From positions 1 through 8,068 of the forward strand of contig DRQL01000154.1 of assembly GCA_011371465.1 (NCBI GenBank): a DNA stretch of 8,068 bases, in the 5' to 3' direction. The notes under the pieces were generated by a model. The model was not told the DNA's origin and made no database searches. It saw only the letters and a list, made by a program, of their open reading frames with translations. The position numbers and the translations under genes are program-made. Positions 1 through 6,578 of the stretch are shown here, one piece after another. Source of the stretch: Gammaproteobacteria bacterium (lineage in GTDB: Bacteria > Pseudomonadota > Gammaproteobacteria > DSM-19610). Within the stretch, counting starts at the first letter, position 1. Each line of letters opens with the position of its first letter.

Positions 1-529
1 GCGGGTGGAAATCGCCGAGGCCTTCGGTTTTCGCTCGCCCAATGCAGCCGAAGAGCACCTGCGTGCACTGGAGCGCAAGGGGGCGATCGAATTGTTGCAG
101 GGCTCATCGCGTGGTATCCGTTTGCTGGAAAGCGTGGAAGAAGAAGGTATCCCGGTCGTGGGGCAGGTGGCTGCCGGTGAGCCGATCCTGGCTGAAGAGC
201 ATATAGAGGATCATTATCCCGTCGACCCGGCGCTGTTCCACCCGCGAGCGCACTATTTGTTGCGGGTGCGCGGTATGAGTATGCGTGATATCGGCATCAT
301 GGACGGTGATCTGCTGGCGGTGCACCGCACCCGTCAGGCTCAGAACGGCCAGATCGTCGTGGCGCGCCTGGACGACGAGGTGACCGTCAAGCGTTTCCGG
401 CGCCGGGGTTCCATCGTTTACCTGTTGCCTGAAAACGAGGATTTCGAACCTATCCGCGTCGATCTGCGCAAACAGCCCATGACGATCGAAGGCCTGGGGG
501 TCGGGGTCCTGCGCAACCAGGCATTATGA
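1..529 (+). CDS. lexA: LexA SOS repressor / self-cleaving protease (5' end cut off by window)
   Basis: LexA represses DNA-damage (SOS) genes and cleaves itself when bound to RecA filaments on single-stranded DNA. The first complete codon is at base 2 and corresponds to about residue 28 of E. coli LexA, so the start and first helices of the winged helix-turn-helix lie outside the window. What remains holds the recognition-helix region FRSPNAAEEHLRAL, the Ala-Gly cleavage site in VAAGEP (between bases 175 and 176), the catalytic serine in GMSM (codon 278-280) and the catalytic lysine in EVTVKR (codon 389-391). The C-terminal S24 peptidase domain is complete and all required residues are present, so the protein looks functional. 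The recognition helix is of the E. coli type, not a diverged LexA2. The stop overlaps the imuA start (ATGA), which implies co-transcription and autoregulation of imuA-imuB. The promoter and its SOS box lie upstream, out of view. Confidence 0.97.
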   Translation, partial: RVEIAEAFGFRSPNAAEEHLRALERKGAIELLQGSSRGIRLLESVEEEGIPVVGQVAAGEPILAEEHIEDHYPVDPALFHPRAHYLLRVRGMSMRDIGIMDGDLLAVHRTRQAQNGQIVVARLDDEVTVKRFRRRGSIVYLLPENEDFEPIRVDLRKQPMTIEGLGVGVLRNQAL

Positions 530-1209
530 ACCTCGATACCCTGTTACAGCAGCGTCCGGATGTCTGGCGTGGTGGCCGGGCGAGTGCTGCCACTGCGACA
601 GTTTCCAGCGGTTTCGACGAGCTGGATGCGCTGCTGGCGGGAGGCTGGCCACAGGGTGCGCTCACCGAATTGATTATGCCGCGCCAGGGTATCGGTGCCC
701 TGCGCCTGTTGACGCCGGCGCTGGCACGACTTAGCCGCGAGAAGCGCTGGATCTGCTGGGTGGCGCCACCGCACATTCCCTATGCACCGGCACTGAGCAG
801 TGCCGGTGTCGACCTGTCACGGGTGTTGCTGGTGCATCCCCGGGCACGGCAGGACGGCTTGTGGGCGGTGGAGCAAAGCCTGCGCTCCGGGAACTGCGGC
901 GCCGTGCTGGCCTGGCCGGCCCTGGAGGACAGCGTCATCCTGCGGCGGCTGCAACTGGCTGCCGAAGCCGGCGATGCTATCGGTTTCCTGTTCCGCTCCC
1001 GGCGCTGTGTGCGGCGTCCGTCGCCGGCCGCATTACGGCTGCAGCTGGAATCCGGGACCGATGGCAGGCTGTCGGTATCCATCCTTAAACGCCGCGGCGG
1101 CCGGGCCGCCGGAACGGTACAGGTCGACACCTCCCTGCAACATGGATCACTGGCTTTGCATTCACCTGCCCCGACTGCCCCTGGATATACTCAGCCGCAC
1201 TGGCAATGA
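526..1209 (+). CDS. imuA: ImuA, SulA/RecA-like translesion synthesis accessory protein
   Basis: A 227-residue protein of the ImuA family (often labelled SulA-like or RecA-like), a partner of ImuB and DnaE2 in damage-induced mutagenesis. Visible marks are the N-terminal segment SSGFDELDALLAGGWPQGAL (about residues 27-46), typical of the family, followed by the P-loop position MPRQGIGALRLL. That loop has glycines but no GKT/GKS, so ATP binding of the RecA kind is doubtful, as is usual for ImuA. The core ends near LSVSILKRRGGRAAG (residues 182-196). The last 23 or so residues are rich in Pro, His and Ser and are read from DNA that also encodes the start of ImuB in another frame. The start ATG overlaps the lexA stop, with only a weak AGG upstream, so translation is probably coupled to lexA. 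A true SulA (FtsZ inhibitor), as in the lexA-sulA pair of Pseudomonas, is the alternative; the adjoining imuB argues for ImuA. Confidence 0.85.
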   Translation: MNLDTLLQQRPDVWRGGRASAATATVSSGFDELDALLAGGWPQGALTELIMPRQGIGALRLLTPALARLSREKRWICWVAPPHIPYAPALSSAGVDLSRVLLVHPRARQDGLWAVEQSLRSGNCGAVLAWPALEDSVILRRLQLAAEAGDAIGFLFRSRRCVRRPSPAALRLQLESGTDGRLSVSILKRRGGRAAGTVQVDTSLQHGSLALHSPAPTAPGYTQPHWQ

Positions 1210-2572
1210 GCCACGGCCACTGGTGATCCGTGATGACGGGCGACGTGCCCGGGTGTTGTTCTGTAATGCCGGTGCGGAACAATGTGGTATCCGTACCGGC
1301 ATGTCGCTGGCAGCCGCCCGGGTGCTGACCGGTAAACTGCTGGTGCATGGTATGGATAACAAGGCCGTGCACGAGGCCCTGCGCGGTCTTGCTGACTGGG
1401 CGTACCAGTTCAGTTCCCGGGTCAGCCTGTACCCGCCGTATGCCCTGTTCCTGGAAGTGCAGGGCAGTCTGAGCCTGTTCGGGGGGCGGACAGCGTTGCT
1501 GAAGAGCGTGCGCAGCGGGCTGGTTGCGCTGGGGTATGAGGCCCGTCTTGCCGCTGCGCCGACACCGCTGGCGGCATTCAGCCTGGCACGGTGCGGCAGC
1601 GGCCGGGTAGTGGAAGCGCGGCATGAGCTGGCGGCGGCGCTGGCGCCCCTGCCGATCCTGGTACTGGACTGGGTGCCGGCCCTGCTGGAACGCCTGGAGG
1701 GTATGGGTGTGCGCCGGCTGGGCGATCTGTTGCGCTTGCCTCGCGACGGGCTGGCACGTCGGCTGGGTCAACAGAGCCTGCTGTACCTGGACCGCATGCT
1801 GGGCCGTTGCCCGCACCCGCTGGCGCCGTATCAGCCTGCGCCTGCCTTCCGGCGGCGCCTGCCGCTGGCGGCGGAAGTCGAACAGGCGCAGGCCCTGCTG
1901 TTTGTTCTGCAGCGCCTGGTGCTGGAATTGTGTGGCTGGTTGCAGGGGCGGGGTGCCGGTGTGCAAATCTTCACTGTGTGCCTGTTGCACCGCGAGCGAT
2001 GCGATACCCGGTTGCGCATCGGCATGCGTCGGGCCGGTCGTGACGCCGGACAGTTTACGGCGCTGTTGCGGGAGCATTTGCAAGGACTGGTGTTGCAGCA
2101 GCCTGTCATCGCGGTCGAGCTGCAGGCGGTGCAGCCGGTCAGGCTCGATGACCGGTCGATGGATCTGTTCAGGTCGGCGGATGTGCAGGAACGTATCGAT
2201 TTGCTCGACTGCCTGCGTGCACGTCTGGGCGAGGAGGCGGTACAGGGTATCAGCGCTGTTGCTGAACATCGTCCTGAATACGCCTGGTCCTACAGCGAGC
2301 CCGGCCGCAGTCGGAGCGACAGCCGGGAACAGATCAGGCCCCTGTGGCTGCTGGCCGTACCGCGACCACTCGAAACCCGGGAGGGGCGGCCGTACTGGCA
2401 CGGTTGTCTCAGGCTGCAGGCCGGTCGTGAGCGGATTGAATCCGGCTGGTGGGATGGCCGGGATGTGGCGCGGGATTACTTTGTGGCAACCAGCCCGTCG
2501 GGTTCGCGTTACTGGATTTACCGGGAACTGTCCGGTGAACGGCGCTGGTACCTGCAGGGGGTATTCGAGTGA
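1142..2572 (+). CDS. imuB: ImuB, Y-family DNA polymerase-like protein without catalytic acids
   Basis: A 476-residue ImuB, the non-catalytic Y-family relative that bridges the beta clamp, ImuA and DnaE2 in translesion synthesis. The ATG at 1142 is chosen because the protein then begins MDHWLCIHLPRLPL, the usual ImuB N terminus; longer readings run through imuA in another frame. At the first metal site, where active Y polymerases have Asp, the sequence reads IHLPRL. Where they have the SIDEA motif it reads PPYALFLEV, so Asp-Glu is replaced by Tyr-Ala (residues 100-101). A helix-hairpin-helix-like segment (LERLEGMGVRRLGDLL, 182-197) and a little-finger region follow. SMDLF at 339-343 resembles a beta-clamp motif. 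The C-terminal block from about 398 (IRPLWLL, then WWDGRDVARDYF and WYLQGVFE at the end) is characteristic of ImuB. The gene overlaps imuA by 68 bases and has no clear ribosome site, suggesting coupling. Confidence 0.93.
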   Translation: MDHWLCIHLPRLPLDILSRTGNEPRPLVIRDDGRRARVLFCNAGAEQCGIRTGMSLAAARVLTGKLLVHGMDNKAVHEALRGLADWAYQFSSRVSLYPPYALFLEVQGSLSLFGGRTALLKSVRSGLVALGYEARLAAAPTPLAAFSLARCGSGRVVEARHELAAALAPLPILVLDWVPALLERLEGMGVRRLGDLLRLPRDGLARRLGQQSLLYLDRMLGRCPHPLAPYQPAPAFRRRLPLAAEVEQAQALLFVLQRLVLELCGWLQGRGAGVQIFTVCLLHRERCDTRLRIGMRRAGRDAGQFTALLREHLQGLVLQQPVIAVELQAVQPVRLDDRSMDLFRSADVQERIDLLDCLRARLGEEAVQGISAVAEHRPEYAWSYSEPGRSRSDSREQIRPLWLLAVPRPLETREGRPYWHGCLRLQAGRERIESGWWDGRDVARDYFVATSPSGSRYWIYRELSGERRWYLQGVFE

Positions 2573-2576
2573 ATAA

Positions 2577-2603
2577 CCGGGGCCTGCCTGTTACAGGCCC
2601 TGG
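2577..2603. terminator. Hairpin at the convergent imuB/dat junction, candidate two-way terminator
   Basis: Bases 2580-2586 (GGGCCTG) pair perfectly with 2594-2600 (CAGGCCC) around a 7-base loop. A GT pair and two more GC pairs extend the stem to about 10 bp. It sits in the 18-base gap between the two convergent stop codons and runs into the end of dat, whose TAA lies in the loop. On the - strand the bases after the stem read TTATTC, only weakly T-rich. On the + strand there is no T-run. It is therefore a plausible but not classical intrinsic terminator, more likely for the dat side. Confidence 0.5.
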
Positions 2604-3478
2604 TCTTGCGTGCCGTTACGCACGGCTTCCTTGTAGTCCCGGTACAGCCCGATCACCGTTTTCCATGCCGGGCCGGGCCGGCCATCACCGACCTCCGCGC
2701 CGTCCAGCCGTGTCACCGGGACAATCTCCCGGGTGGAACTGGTCACCCAGATCTCGTCTGCCTGGCGCAGGCTGTCTGCCTGGATATCGGTTTCGCCATA
2801 CGGCAGCGCATGCTGTTCTGCCAGTTCCAGCACCAGGTCACGGGTGATTCCCGGCAGCATCTGTTCGCTCCTGGGTGGTGTCAGGATAACGCCTTCCCTG
2901 ACTACGAATACGTTGCTGGCGGATCCCTCAATCACCCGCCCGTGACGTACCAGCAAGGCTTCTGCTGCGTTGTGATCCGCGGCCTGCTGGCGCAGTAACA
3001 CATTGGGCAGCAGGGTGATGGCCTTGATGTTGCAGTACTGCCAGCGAATGTCATCCAGGGTGATGGCGCTGATGCCACGCGTCGCGATTAGTGGGTCAGG
3101 TGCCGTGATCGGGTTGCTGAAAACAAATACAGTAGGCGTGGTCTGCTCCGGAAAGGCGTGGTCGCGCCTGGCGGCGCTGCCGCGGGTAACCTGCAGGTAG
3201 ACGGATTGATCATTGTCGGCACCGGCCCGGTCCCGGTTGCGTTCCAGCACCTCGTCAAGGATCCCGCGCCATGCGTCGTCGCTGAGCGGGTTGTCGAGCC
3301 GGATGCCATCCAGGCTGTCCTGCAGTCGTTGCAGGTGGTGATCCAGCCGGAACAGCCTGCCGCCGTAGGCCGGGATGACTTCATAGACGCCATCGCCGAA
3401 CAGGAAACCGCGATCCATGACCGATACACAGGCCTCCTCCGCGGGAAGGTATGTTCCGTTCAGGTAGACTGTGGGCAT
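2591..3478 (-). CDS. dat: D-amino-acid aminotransferase (D-alanine transaminase), PLP fold type IV
   Basis: A 295-residue class IV aminotransferase that interconverts D-alanine and 2-oxoglutarate with pyruvate and D-glutamate, using pyridoxal phosphate in the cytoplasm. Support: the N-terminal block MDRGFLFGDGVYEV (21-34); QVTRG (96-100), then R105-D106-H107, matching the Arg-x-His carboxylate trap known from the Bacillus D-amino-acid enzyme; YCNIK with the PLP lysine at K152; EGSASN (184-189); and GITRD and TSSTREI near the C terminus. The tyrosine in GVYEV (Y32) also fits the D-specific enzyme. Branched-chain aminotransferase (IlvE) and aminodeoxychorismate lyase (PabC) are relatives but lack this RxH pattern. 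The start ATG follows the dacA stop after one base (TAG-C-ATG), with no strong ribosome site, so translation is probably coupled to dacA. Its position beside DacA, which releases D-alanine, fits recycling of D-amino acids for peptidoglycan. Substrate range is inferred. Confidence 0.92.
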   Translation of the reverse strand: MPTVYLNGTYLPAEEACVSVMDRGFLFGDGVYEVIPAYGGRLFRLDHHLQRLQDSLDGIRLDNPLSDDAWRGILDEVLERNRDRAGADNDQSVYLQVTRGSAARRDHAFPEQTTPTVFVFSNPITAPDPLIATRGISAITLDDIRWQYCNIKAITLLPNVLLRQQAADHNAAEALLVRHGRVIEGSASNVFVVREGVILTPPRSEQMLPGITRDLVLELAEQHALPYGETDIQADSLRQADEIWVTSSTREIVPVTRLDGAEVGDGRPGPAWKTVIGLYRDYKEAVRNGTQDQGL

Positions 3479-3479
3479 G

Positions 3480-4622
3480 CTATTCGAAGTACAACAGACC
3501 TTCGTCGACAATGCGTTGCCAGAAGCTGCCCTCATCAACGGCCTGCAGTGCCACCAGGTCGCGTTCGGTAACCGTTTTGTCGCCGAGCCTGATGACCACG
3601 TGCCCCAGTGTCTGGCCCTGGGCGACCGGTGCCATGATCTGCTCCTGGAGTTGCATGGAGGCATCGAGATTATTGTATTCACCGCGCGGGATCGTGATGT
3701 ACAGGGGCTCGGCCAGGCCCAGGTCAACCTGTTCGGTCGCGCCTTTCCACACCCGCGCGCTGGTCAGCTTGACGTTGCCATCGTACAGCTTGTGGGTTTC
3801 AAAAAAGCGGAAACCGTAATTCAGCAGTGACTGGCTGGCATCCGCACGTGCTTCCTCGCTCTTGGTGCCGAGCACCACGCTGATCAGGCGCATGCCGTCC
3901 CGTTCGGCCGAGGTGACCAGGCAGTAACCGGCGGAATCGGTATGACCGGTTTTCAGTCCGTCCACGGATTCGTCGCGCCACAGCAGCTTGTTGCGGTTGT
4001 ACTGGGTGATGTCGTTGTAGGTGAACTGCTTTTCAGAGTACCACTGATAGTACTCGGGGAATTCCCGGATCAGCGCGCGCGCGACCCGCACGATATCGCG
4101 TGCCGTGGTGTAGTGTTCCTTGTCCGGCAGCCCGGTGCTGTTGACGAAATGGCTGCGTGTCAGGCCCAGTTGCTGCGCGTAGGTATTCATCAGGGCCGCG
4201 AAGCTGGCTTCGGTGCCGGCGATCTGTTCTGCCAGTGCGACCGTGGCATCGTTGCCGGACTGGATGATCATGCCTTTTATCAGGTCGGCGACGCTGACCT
4301 GGGTGTTTACTTCCACAAACATGCGCGAGCCCTGGGTGCGCCAGGCCTTTTCGCTGATGCGCACCTTGTCCGACAGCGACAGCGAGCCCTTGCGAATTTC
4401 GCTGAAAATCACGTAGGCGCTCATCAGTTTGGTGATACTGGCGGGTTCCAGCGGCTGGTCGGCGTTTTTCTCGGCGATCGCCTGACCGCTGAGGAAATCC
4501 TCCACCAGGTAGCCCTTGGCGCCCACCGAAGGTGCCTTGGGCACGGGTGTGGCGGCCTGGCTCCAGCTGCCGAGCAGAAGACTGAGGAGGAAAAACAGGG
4601 GATACAGCGATAATTTTTTCAT
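3480..4622 (-). CDS. dacA: D-alanyl-D-alanine carboxypeptidase (PBP5/6 family)
   Basis: A 380-residue low-molecular-weight penicillin-binding protein that removes the terminal D-alanine from peptidoglycan pentapeptides in the periplasm. It starts MKKLSLYPLFFLLSLLLGSW with a signal peptide probably cut after SQAA (about residue 24). The active-site motifs are all present: SITK (S62, K65), SGN (122-124) and KTG (224-226, in DGLKTGHT). The peptidase S11 domain is followed by the C-terminal beta domain (about 275-365) and an ending, FWQRIVDEGLLYF, that can form an amphipathic helix for inner-membrane attachment. I chose the ATG at 4622 over an in-frame GTG at 4652. The ATG gives a normal signal peptide, and the GTG would lie upstream of the transcription start of the promoter predicted here. 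The gene could equally be named dacC. It is followed directly by dat. Confidence 0.95.
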   Translation of the reverse strand: MKKLSLYPLFFLLSLLLGSWSQAATPVPKAPSVGAKGYLVEDFLSGQAIAEKNADQPLEPASITKLMSAYVIFSEIRKGSLSLSDKVRISEKAWRTQGSRMFVEVNTQVSVADLIKGMIIQSGNDATVALAEQIAGTEASFAALMNTYAQQLGLTRSHFVNSTGLPDKEHYTTARDIVRVARALIREFPEYYQWYSEKQFTYNDITQYNRNKLLWRDESVDGLKTGHTDSAGYCLVTSAERDGMRLISVVLGTKSEEARADASQSLLNYGFRFFETHKLYDGNVKLTSARVWKGATEQVDLGLAEPLYITIPRGEYNNLDASMQLQEQIMAPVAQGQTLGHVVIRLGDKTVTERDLVALQAVDEGSFWQRIVDEGLLYFE

Positions 4623-4642
4623 GAGCCTGATCAGGTTGCGAA

Positions 4643-4666
4643 CAAGCGCCACATTGTCTGCGCTTG
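4643..4666 (-). repeat. Perfect 7-bp inverted repeat upstream of dacA
   Basis: CAAGCGC at 4643-4649 is matched by GCGCTTG at 4660-4666 around a 10-base spacer, in the only sizeable gap of the cell-wall operon. As RNA it would fold into a GC-rich stem after the rlpA stop, so it may weaken read-through from rlpA or protect the upstream mRNA end. No T-run follows it in the - strand direction, so it is not a classical terminator. It overlaps the predicted dacA promoter, and could instead be a protein-binding site. Confidence 0.4.
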
Positions 4667-4681
4667 CCGGGTATTTTTCAA
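4653..4681 (-). promoter_or_regulatory. Candidate sigma70 promoter for dacA-dat
   Basis: On the - strand, TTGAAA (4681-4676, five of six matches to the -35 consensus) is followed after exactly 17 bases by GACAAT (4658-4653, four of six matches to the -10 consensus). Transcription would begin near 4646, about 24 bases upstream of the dacA ATG at 4622. It lies in the 63-base rlpA-dacA gap, the longest in the cluster. This is a match by eye without experimental support; it would allow dacA and dat to be expressed apart from the upstream genes. Confidence 0.45.
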
Positions 4682-4685
4682 TGGA

Positions 4686-5585
4686 CTAGTCGATGACCAC
4701 TTGCGGAGCGCGGATGCCCTTGTCGGCCAGCAGGTGGGTGAGGCGGTCTGCGGTTTCCACGTTGGCCAGCGGACCGATACGTACACGGAAAACCGGCTTC
4801 GGGCCGGTGCCCTTGCGGGTGATGCGCAGCTCACCCGGTAGCTCGGTGCCGCTCAGGCGGGCTTTCAGGCGTTCGGCATTGCTGCGTTCGCTGAACGCGC
4901 CCAGCTGCAGGTACAGCGATGGCTGTCTCGTGGTGGCGGATGGCTGCGCGGTTTTGGGTTGGCTGGCAGCGACCTTGCGGTCTGCCTTGCCGCCGGCATA
5001 GACCTGCGGGTCTATGGCTTCGACTTCCACCAGGCCGGTACCCTTGCCCAGGATACCCAGCCGTGCGGCGGCGGCATAGGACAGGTCGATGAGCCGGTTT
5101 TCGTGGAAGGGGCCGCGGTCATTGACCTTGACGATGACCGACCGGCCGTTGCGCAGGTTGCGAACGCGGGCGTAGGTCGGCAATGGAAGGGTTTTGTGCG
5201 CGGCCGACATCCGGTACATGTCGTAGGGTTCGCCACTGGAGGTACGGTGCCCGTGGAACTTGGTGCCATACCAGGAGGCAATGCCGCGCTGCCGGTAGCC
5301 CTTGCTGGAGGCCAGCGTGGTATAGCGCTTGCCACGCACCATGTAGGAAGCGGGGTTGCCGTACCGGCTTTTGGGCTCCACGCGCGGGACGGCATCCCTG
5401 ACCGTGGACAGGTCTACCGCCTGGAAGGGGGCGCTGTCCCGGGCCTGGGCATAACGGCTGGTGTTGCGTTCACCGGGTGAGCAGGCTGCCAGCAGTGTGC
5501 ACAATGCACCTGCATACATACACCGGGCAACATACCGGTTCAGGCGCGCATTACGGGTATCAGTGCTGTTGCTGCCGGTATTCAT
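4686..5585 (-). CDS. rlpA: RlpA, septal/rare lipoprotein A lytic transglycosylase with SPOR domain
   Basis: A 299-residue outer-membrane lipoprotein that, in Pseudomonas aeruginosa, is a lytic transglycosylase acting on glycan strands stripped of stem peptides. The lipobox LLAAC places the lipidated cysteine at C35. A double-psi beta-barrel domain spans about 102-191, with GIASWYGTKFHG, SSGEPYD (E119), AAHKTLPLPT (H130) and VNDRGPF (D156); these are the counterparts of residues known to matter in RlpA. A linker rich in Gln, Thr and Ser leads to a C-terminal SPOR domain (about 224-299, LYLQLGAFSERSNAERLKARL), which binds denuded septal peptidoglycan. I chose the ATG at 5585, with TGAGG nine bases upstream, over the GTG at 5600. 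Either way the start overlaps the mltB end (26 bases with the ATG). The 30-odd residues before the lipobox are long for a lipoprotein signal; a later ATG at 5519 would leave no positive charge ahead of the hydrophobic stretch. Confidence 0.94.
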   Translation of the reverse strand: MNTGSNSTDTRNARLNRYVARCMYAGALCTLLAACSPGERNTSRYAQARDSAPFQAVDLSTVRDAVPRVEPKSRYGNPASYMVRGKRYTTLASSKGYRQRGIASWYGTKFHGHRTSSGEPYDMYRMSAAHKTLPLPTYARVRNLRNGRSVIVKVNDRGPFHENRLIDLSYAAAARLGILGKGTGLVEVEAIDPQVYAGGKADRKVAASQPKTAQPSATTRQPSLYLQLGAFSERSNAERLKARLSGTELPGELRITRKGTGPKPVFRVRIGPLANVETADRLTHLLADKGIRAPQVVID

Positions 5586-6567
5586 CGCGGATGGCCTCAC
5601 TCAGCTGGTATACCGCCATGGAGTACAGAGGACTGCGATTATAACGCGTAATGACATAAAAGTTATTACCGGTCAGCCAGTACTCGGGCCCGTTTTCCTG
5701 TTCGAGCCTGAGCAGGGCAACCGGCTGTTCGTCCGGCAACGGCGGGGTGCTGGTAATGCCTTCACGCGCAAAGTCGCCGGCGGTCTTTTCACCGGGTTTA
5801 AGCTTTTTGGAAACCTGCGTTTCCCGGACAGAGGCCGTGTCGTCCACCCTGGCGGTGACCGGTTCGCCGGCATGCCAGCCGTGACGGTGGAAATAGTTGG
5901 CAACACTGCCGATGATGTCGTCGAGACTGTCCCACAGGTCGCGTTTCCCGTCGTCATTGAAATCGATGGCATAACTCCGGTAGCTGGACGGGATGAACTG
6001 CCCGTAGCCCATGGCACCGGCGTAGGAGCCTTTGGCGCTGCCCGGGTCCACGTCTTCTTCACGGGCGAGGATCAGGAACTGCTCCAGTTCCGAACGAAAG
6101 AACTTGCTGCGCGGCGGGTAGGCAAAGGCCAGGGTGGAAAGCGAATCGATGACGCGGTAGGAGCCGGTATTGGCGCCGTAACGGGTCTCTACCCCGATAA
6201 TGGCAACAATGACGGCCGGGTCTACGCCGAACTTCTTGCTGGCCCGGTCGAGTATCCCCACGTTTTCCTGCCAGAATGCCACGCCACCGTCGATGCGTTT
6301 GGGGGTCAGGAAAATCTTGCGGTATTCGTACCAGGGCTTGGTTTTTTCCGCCGGCCTGGAGATGGCTTCAAGAATATCCTCGCGTTTTTTGGCACCGGCA
6401 AACAGGGTTTCCAGCTGTTTGCGGTCAAACTGGTGCTGTTTGACCATGTTGTCGATAAAAACCTGTACCTGCGGATCATCCTGAAAATCACCCGCGCAGC
6501 CCGGCCCCGCGGCCAGTGCGCCCAGCAGGCTGATCAGCCATGCACCAAGATTCTTTTGTGTTAACAC
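5560..6567 (-). CDS. mltB: Membrane-bound lytic murein transglycosylase B
   Basis: A 335-residue enzyme (GH103, SLT_2 domain) that cleaves the MurNAc-GlcNAc bond of peptidoglycan to form 1,6-anhydroMurNAc in the periplasm. The catalytic glutamate is E127 in IIGVETRYG. GAMGYGQFIPSSY (184-196) is the conserved substrate-cleft block. DFNDDGKRDLWD (202-213) matches the EF-hand-like calcium loop of E. coli Slt35/MltB. The start is a GTG at 6567, supported by AAGGAA (6578-6573) five bases upstream; that ribosome site overlaps the rodA stop. The N terminus has a hydrophobic stretch ending GPGCAG. The cysteine at 24 could be lipidated as in E. coli MltB, but Gly-Pro-Gly in front of it is not a normal lipobox, so secretion as a soluble protein is also possible. 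Length is close to the family norm. The end of the gene overlaps rlpA. Confidence 0.95.
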   Translation of the reverse strand: MLTQKNLGAWLISLLGALAAGPGCAGDFQDDPQVQVFIDNMVKQHQFDRKQLETLFAGAKKREDILEAISRPAEKTKPWYEYRKIFLTPKRIDGGVAFWQENVGILDRASKKFGVDPAVIVAIIGVETRYGANTGSYRVIDSLSTLAFAYPPRSKFFRSELEQFLILAREEDVDPGSAKGSYAGAMGYGQFIPSSYRSYAIDFNDDGKRDLWDSLDDIIGSVANYFHRHGWHAGEPVTARVDDTASVRETQVSKKLKPGEKTAGDFAREGITSTPPLPDEQPVALLRLEQENGPEYWLTGNNFYVITRYNRSPLYSMAVYQLSEAIRDEYRQQQH

Positions 6568-6572
6568 CGTAT

Positions 6573-6578
6573 TTCCTT
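6573..6578 (-). promoter_or_regulatory. Ribosome binding site of mltB, overlapping the rodA stop codon
   Basis: AAGGAA on the - strand, five bases ahead of the GTG at 6567-6565. It decides the non-ATG start of mltB. The rodA TAA (6579-6577) lies partly inside it, so terminating ribosomes could reinitiate on mltB. It is the clearest Shine-Dalgarno sequence in this operon. Confidence 0.75.

Noticed and set aside
800..1141. Upstream extension of the imuB frame into imuA (114 further codons)
   Set aside because: The extension is Cys/Trp/Arg-rich out-of-frame imuA sequence, and the ImuB family starts at the MDHWLCIHLPRLPL segment.
526..1209. Second + strand gene as a true SulA cell-division inhibitor, as in the Pseudomonas lexA-sulA pair
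   Set aside because: It is too long for a typical SulA (about 160-170 residues), has the ImuA N-terminal block, and lies directly upstream of imuB.
1085..2401. Long open frame (438 codons) antisense to imuB
   Set aside because: Its composition is a Gln/Arg/His-rich shadow of the GC-biased imuB frame, with no recognisable domain, while the + strand frame matches ImuB end to end.
2584..2596. CTG...CAG palindrome at the convergent junction considered as a LexA box
   Set aside because: The SOS box of E. coli-type LexA needs CTG and CAG ten bases apart; here the spacing is seven, and the site is at gene ends where a hairpin explains it better.
3942..4613. Open frame of 223 codons on the + strand across dacA
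   Set aside because: An antisense shadow of dacA with no recognisable motif and no ribosome site noted.
5461..6564. Open frame of 367 codons on the + strand spanning all of mltB
   Set aside because: It mirrors mltB on the opposite strand and shows no family motif; mltB itself has its catalytic residues, ribosome site and correct length.
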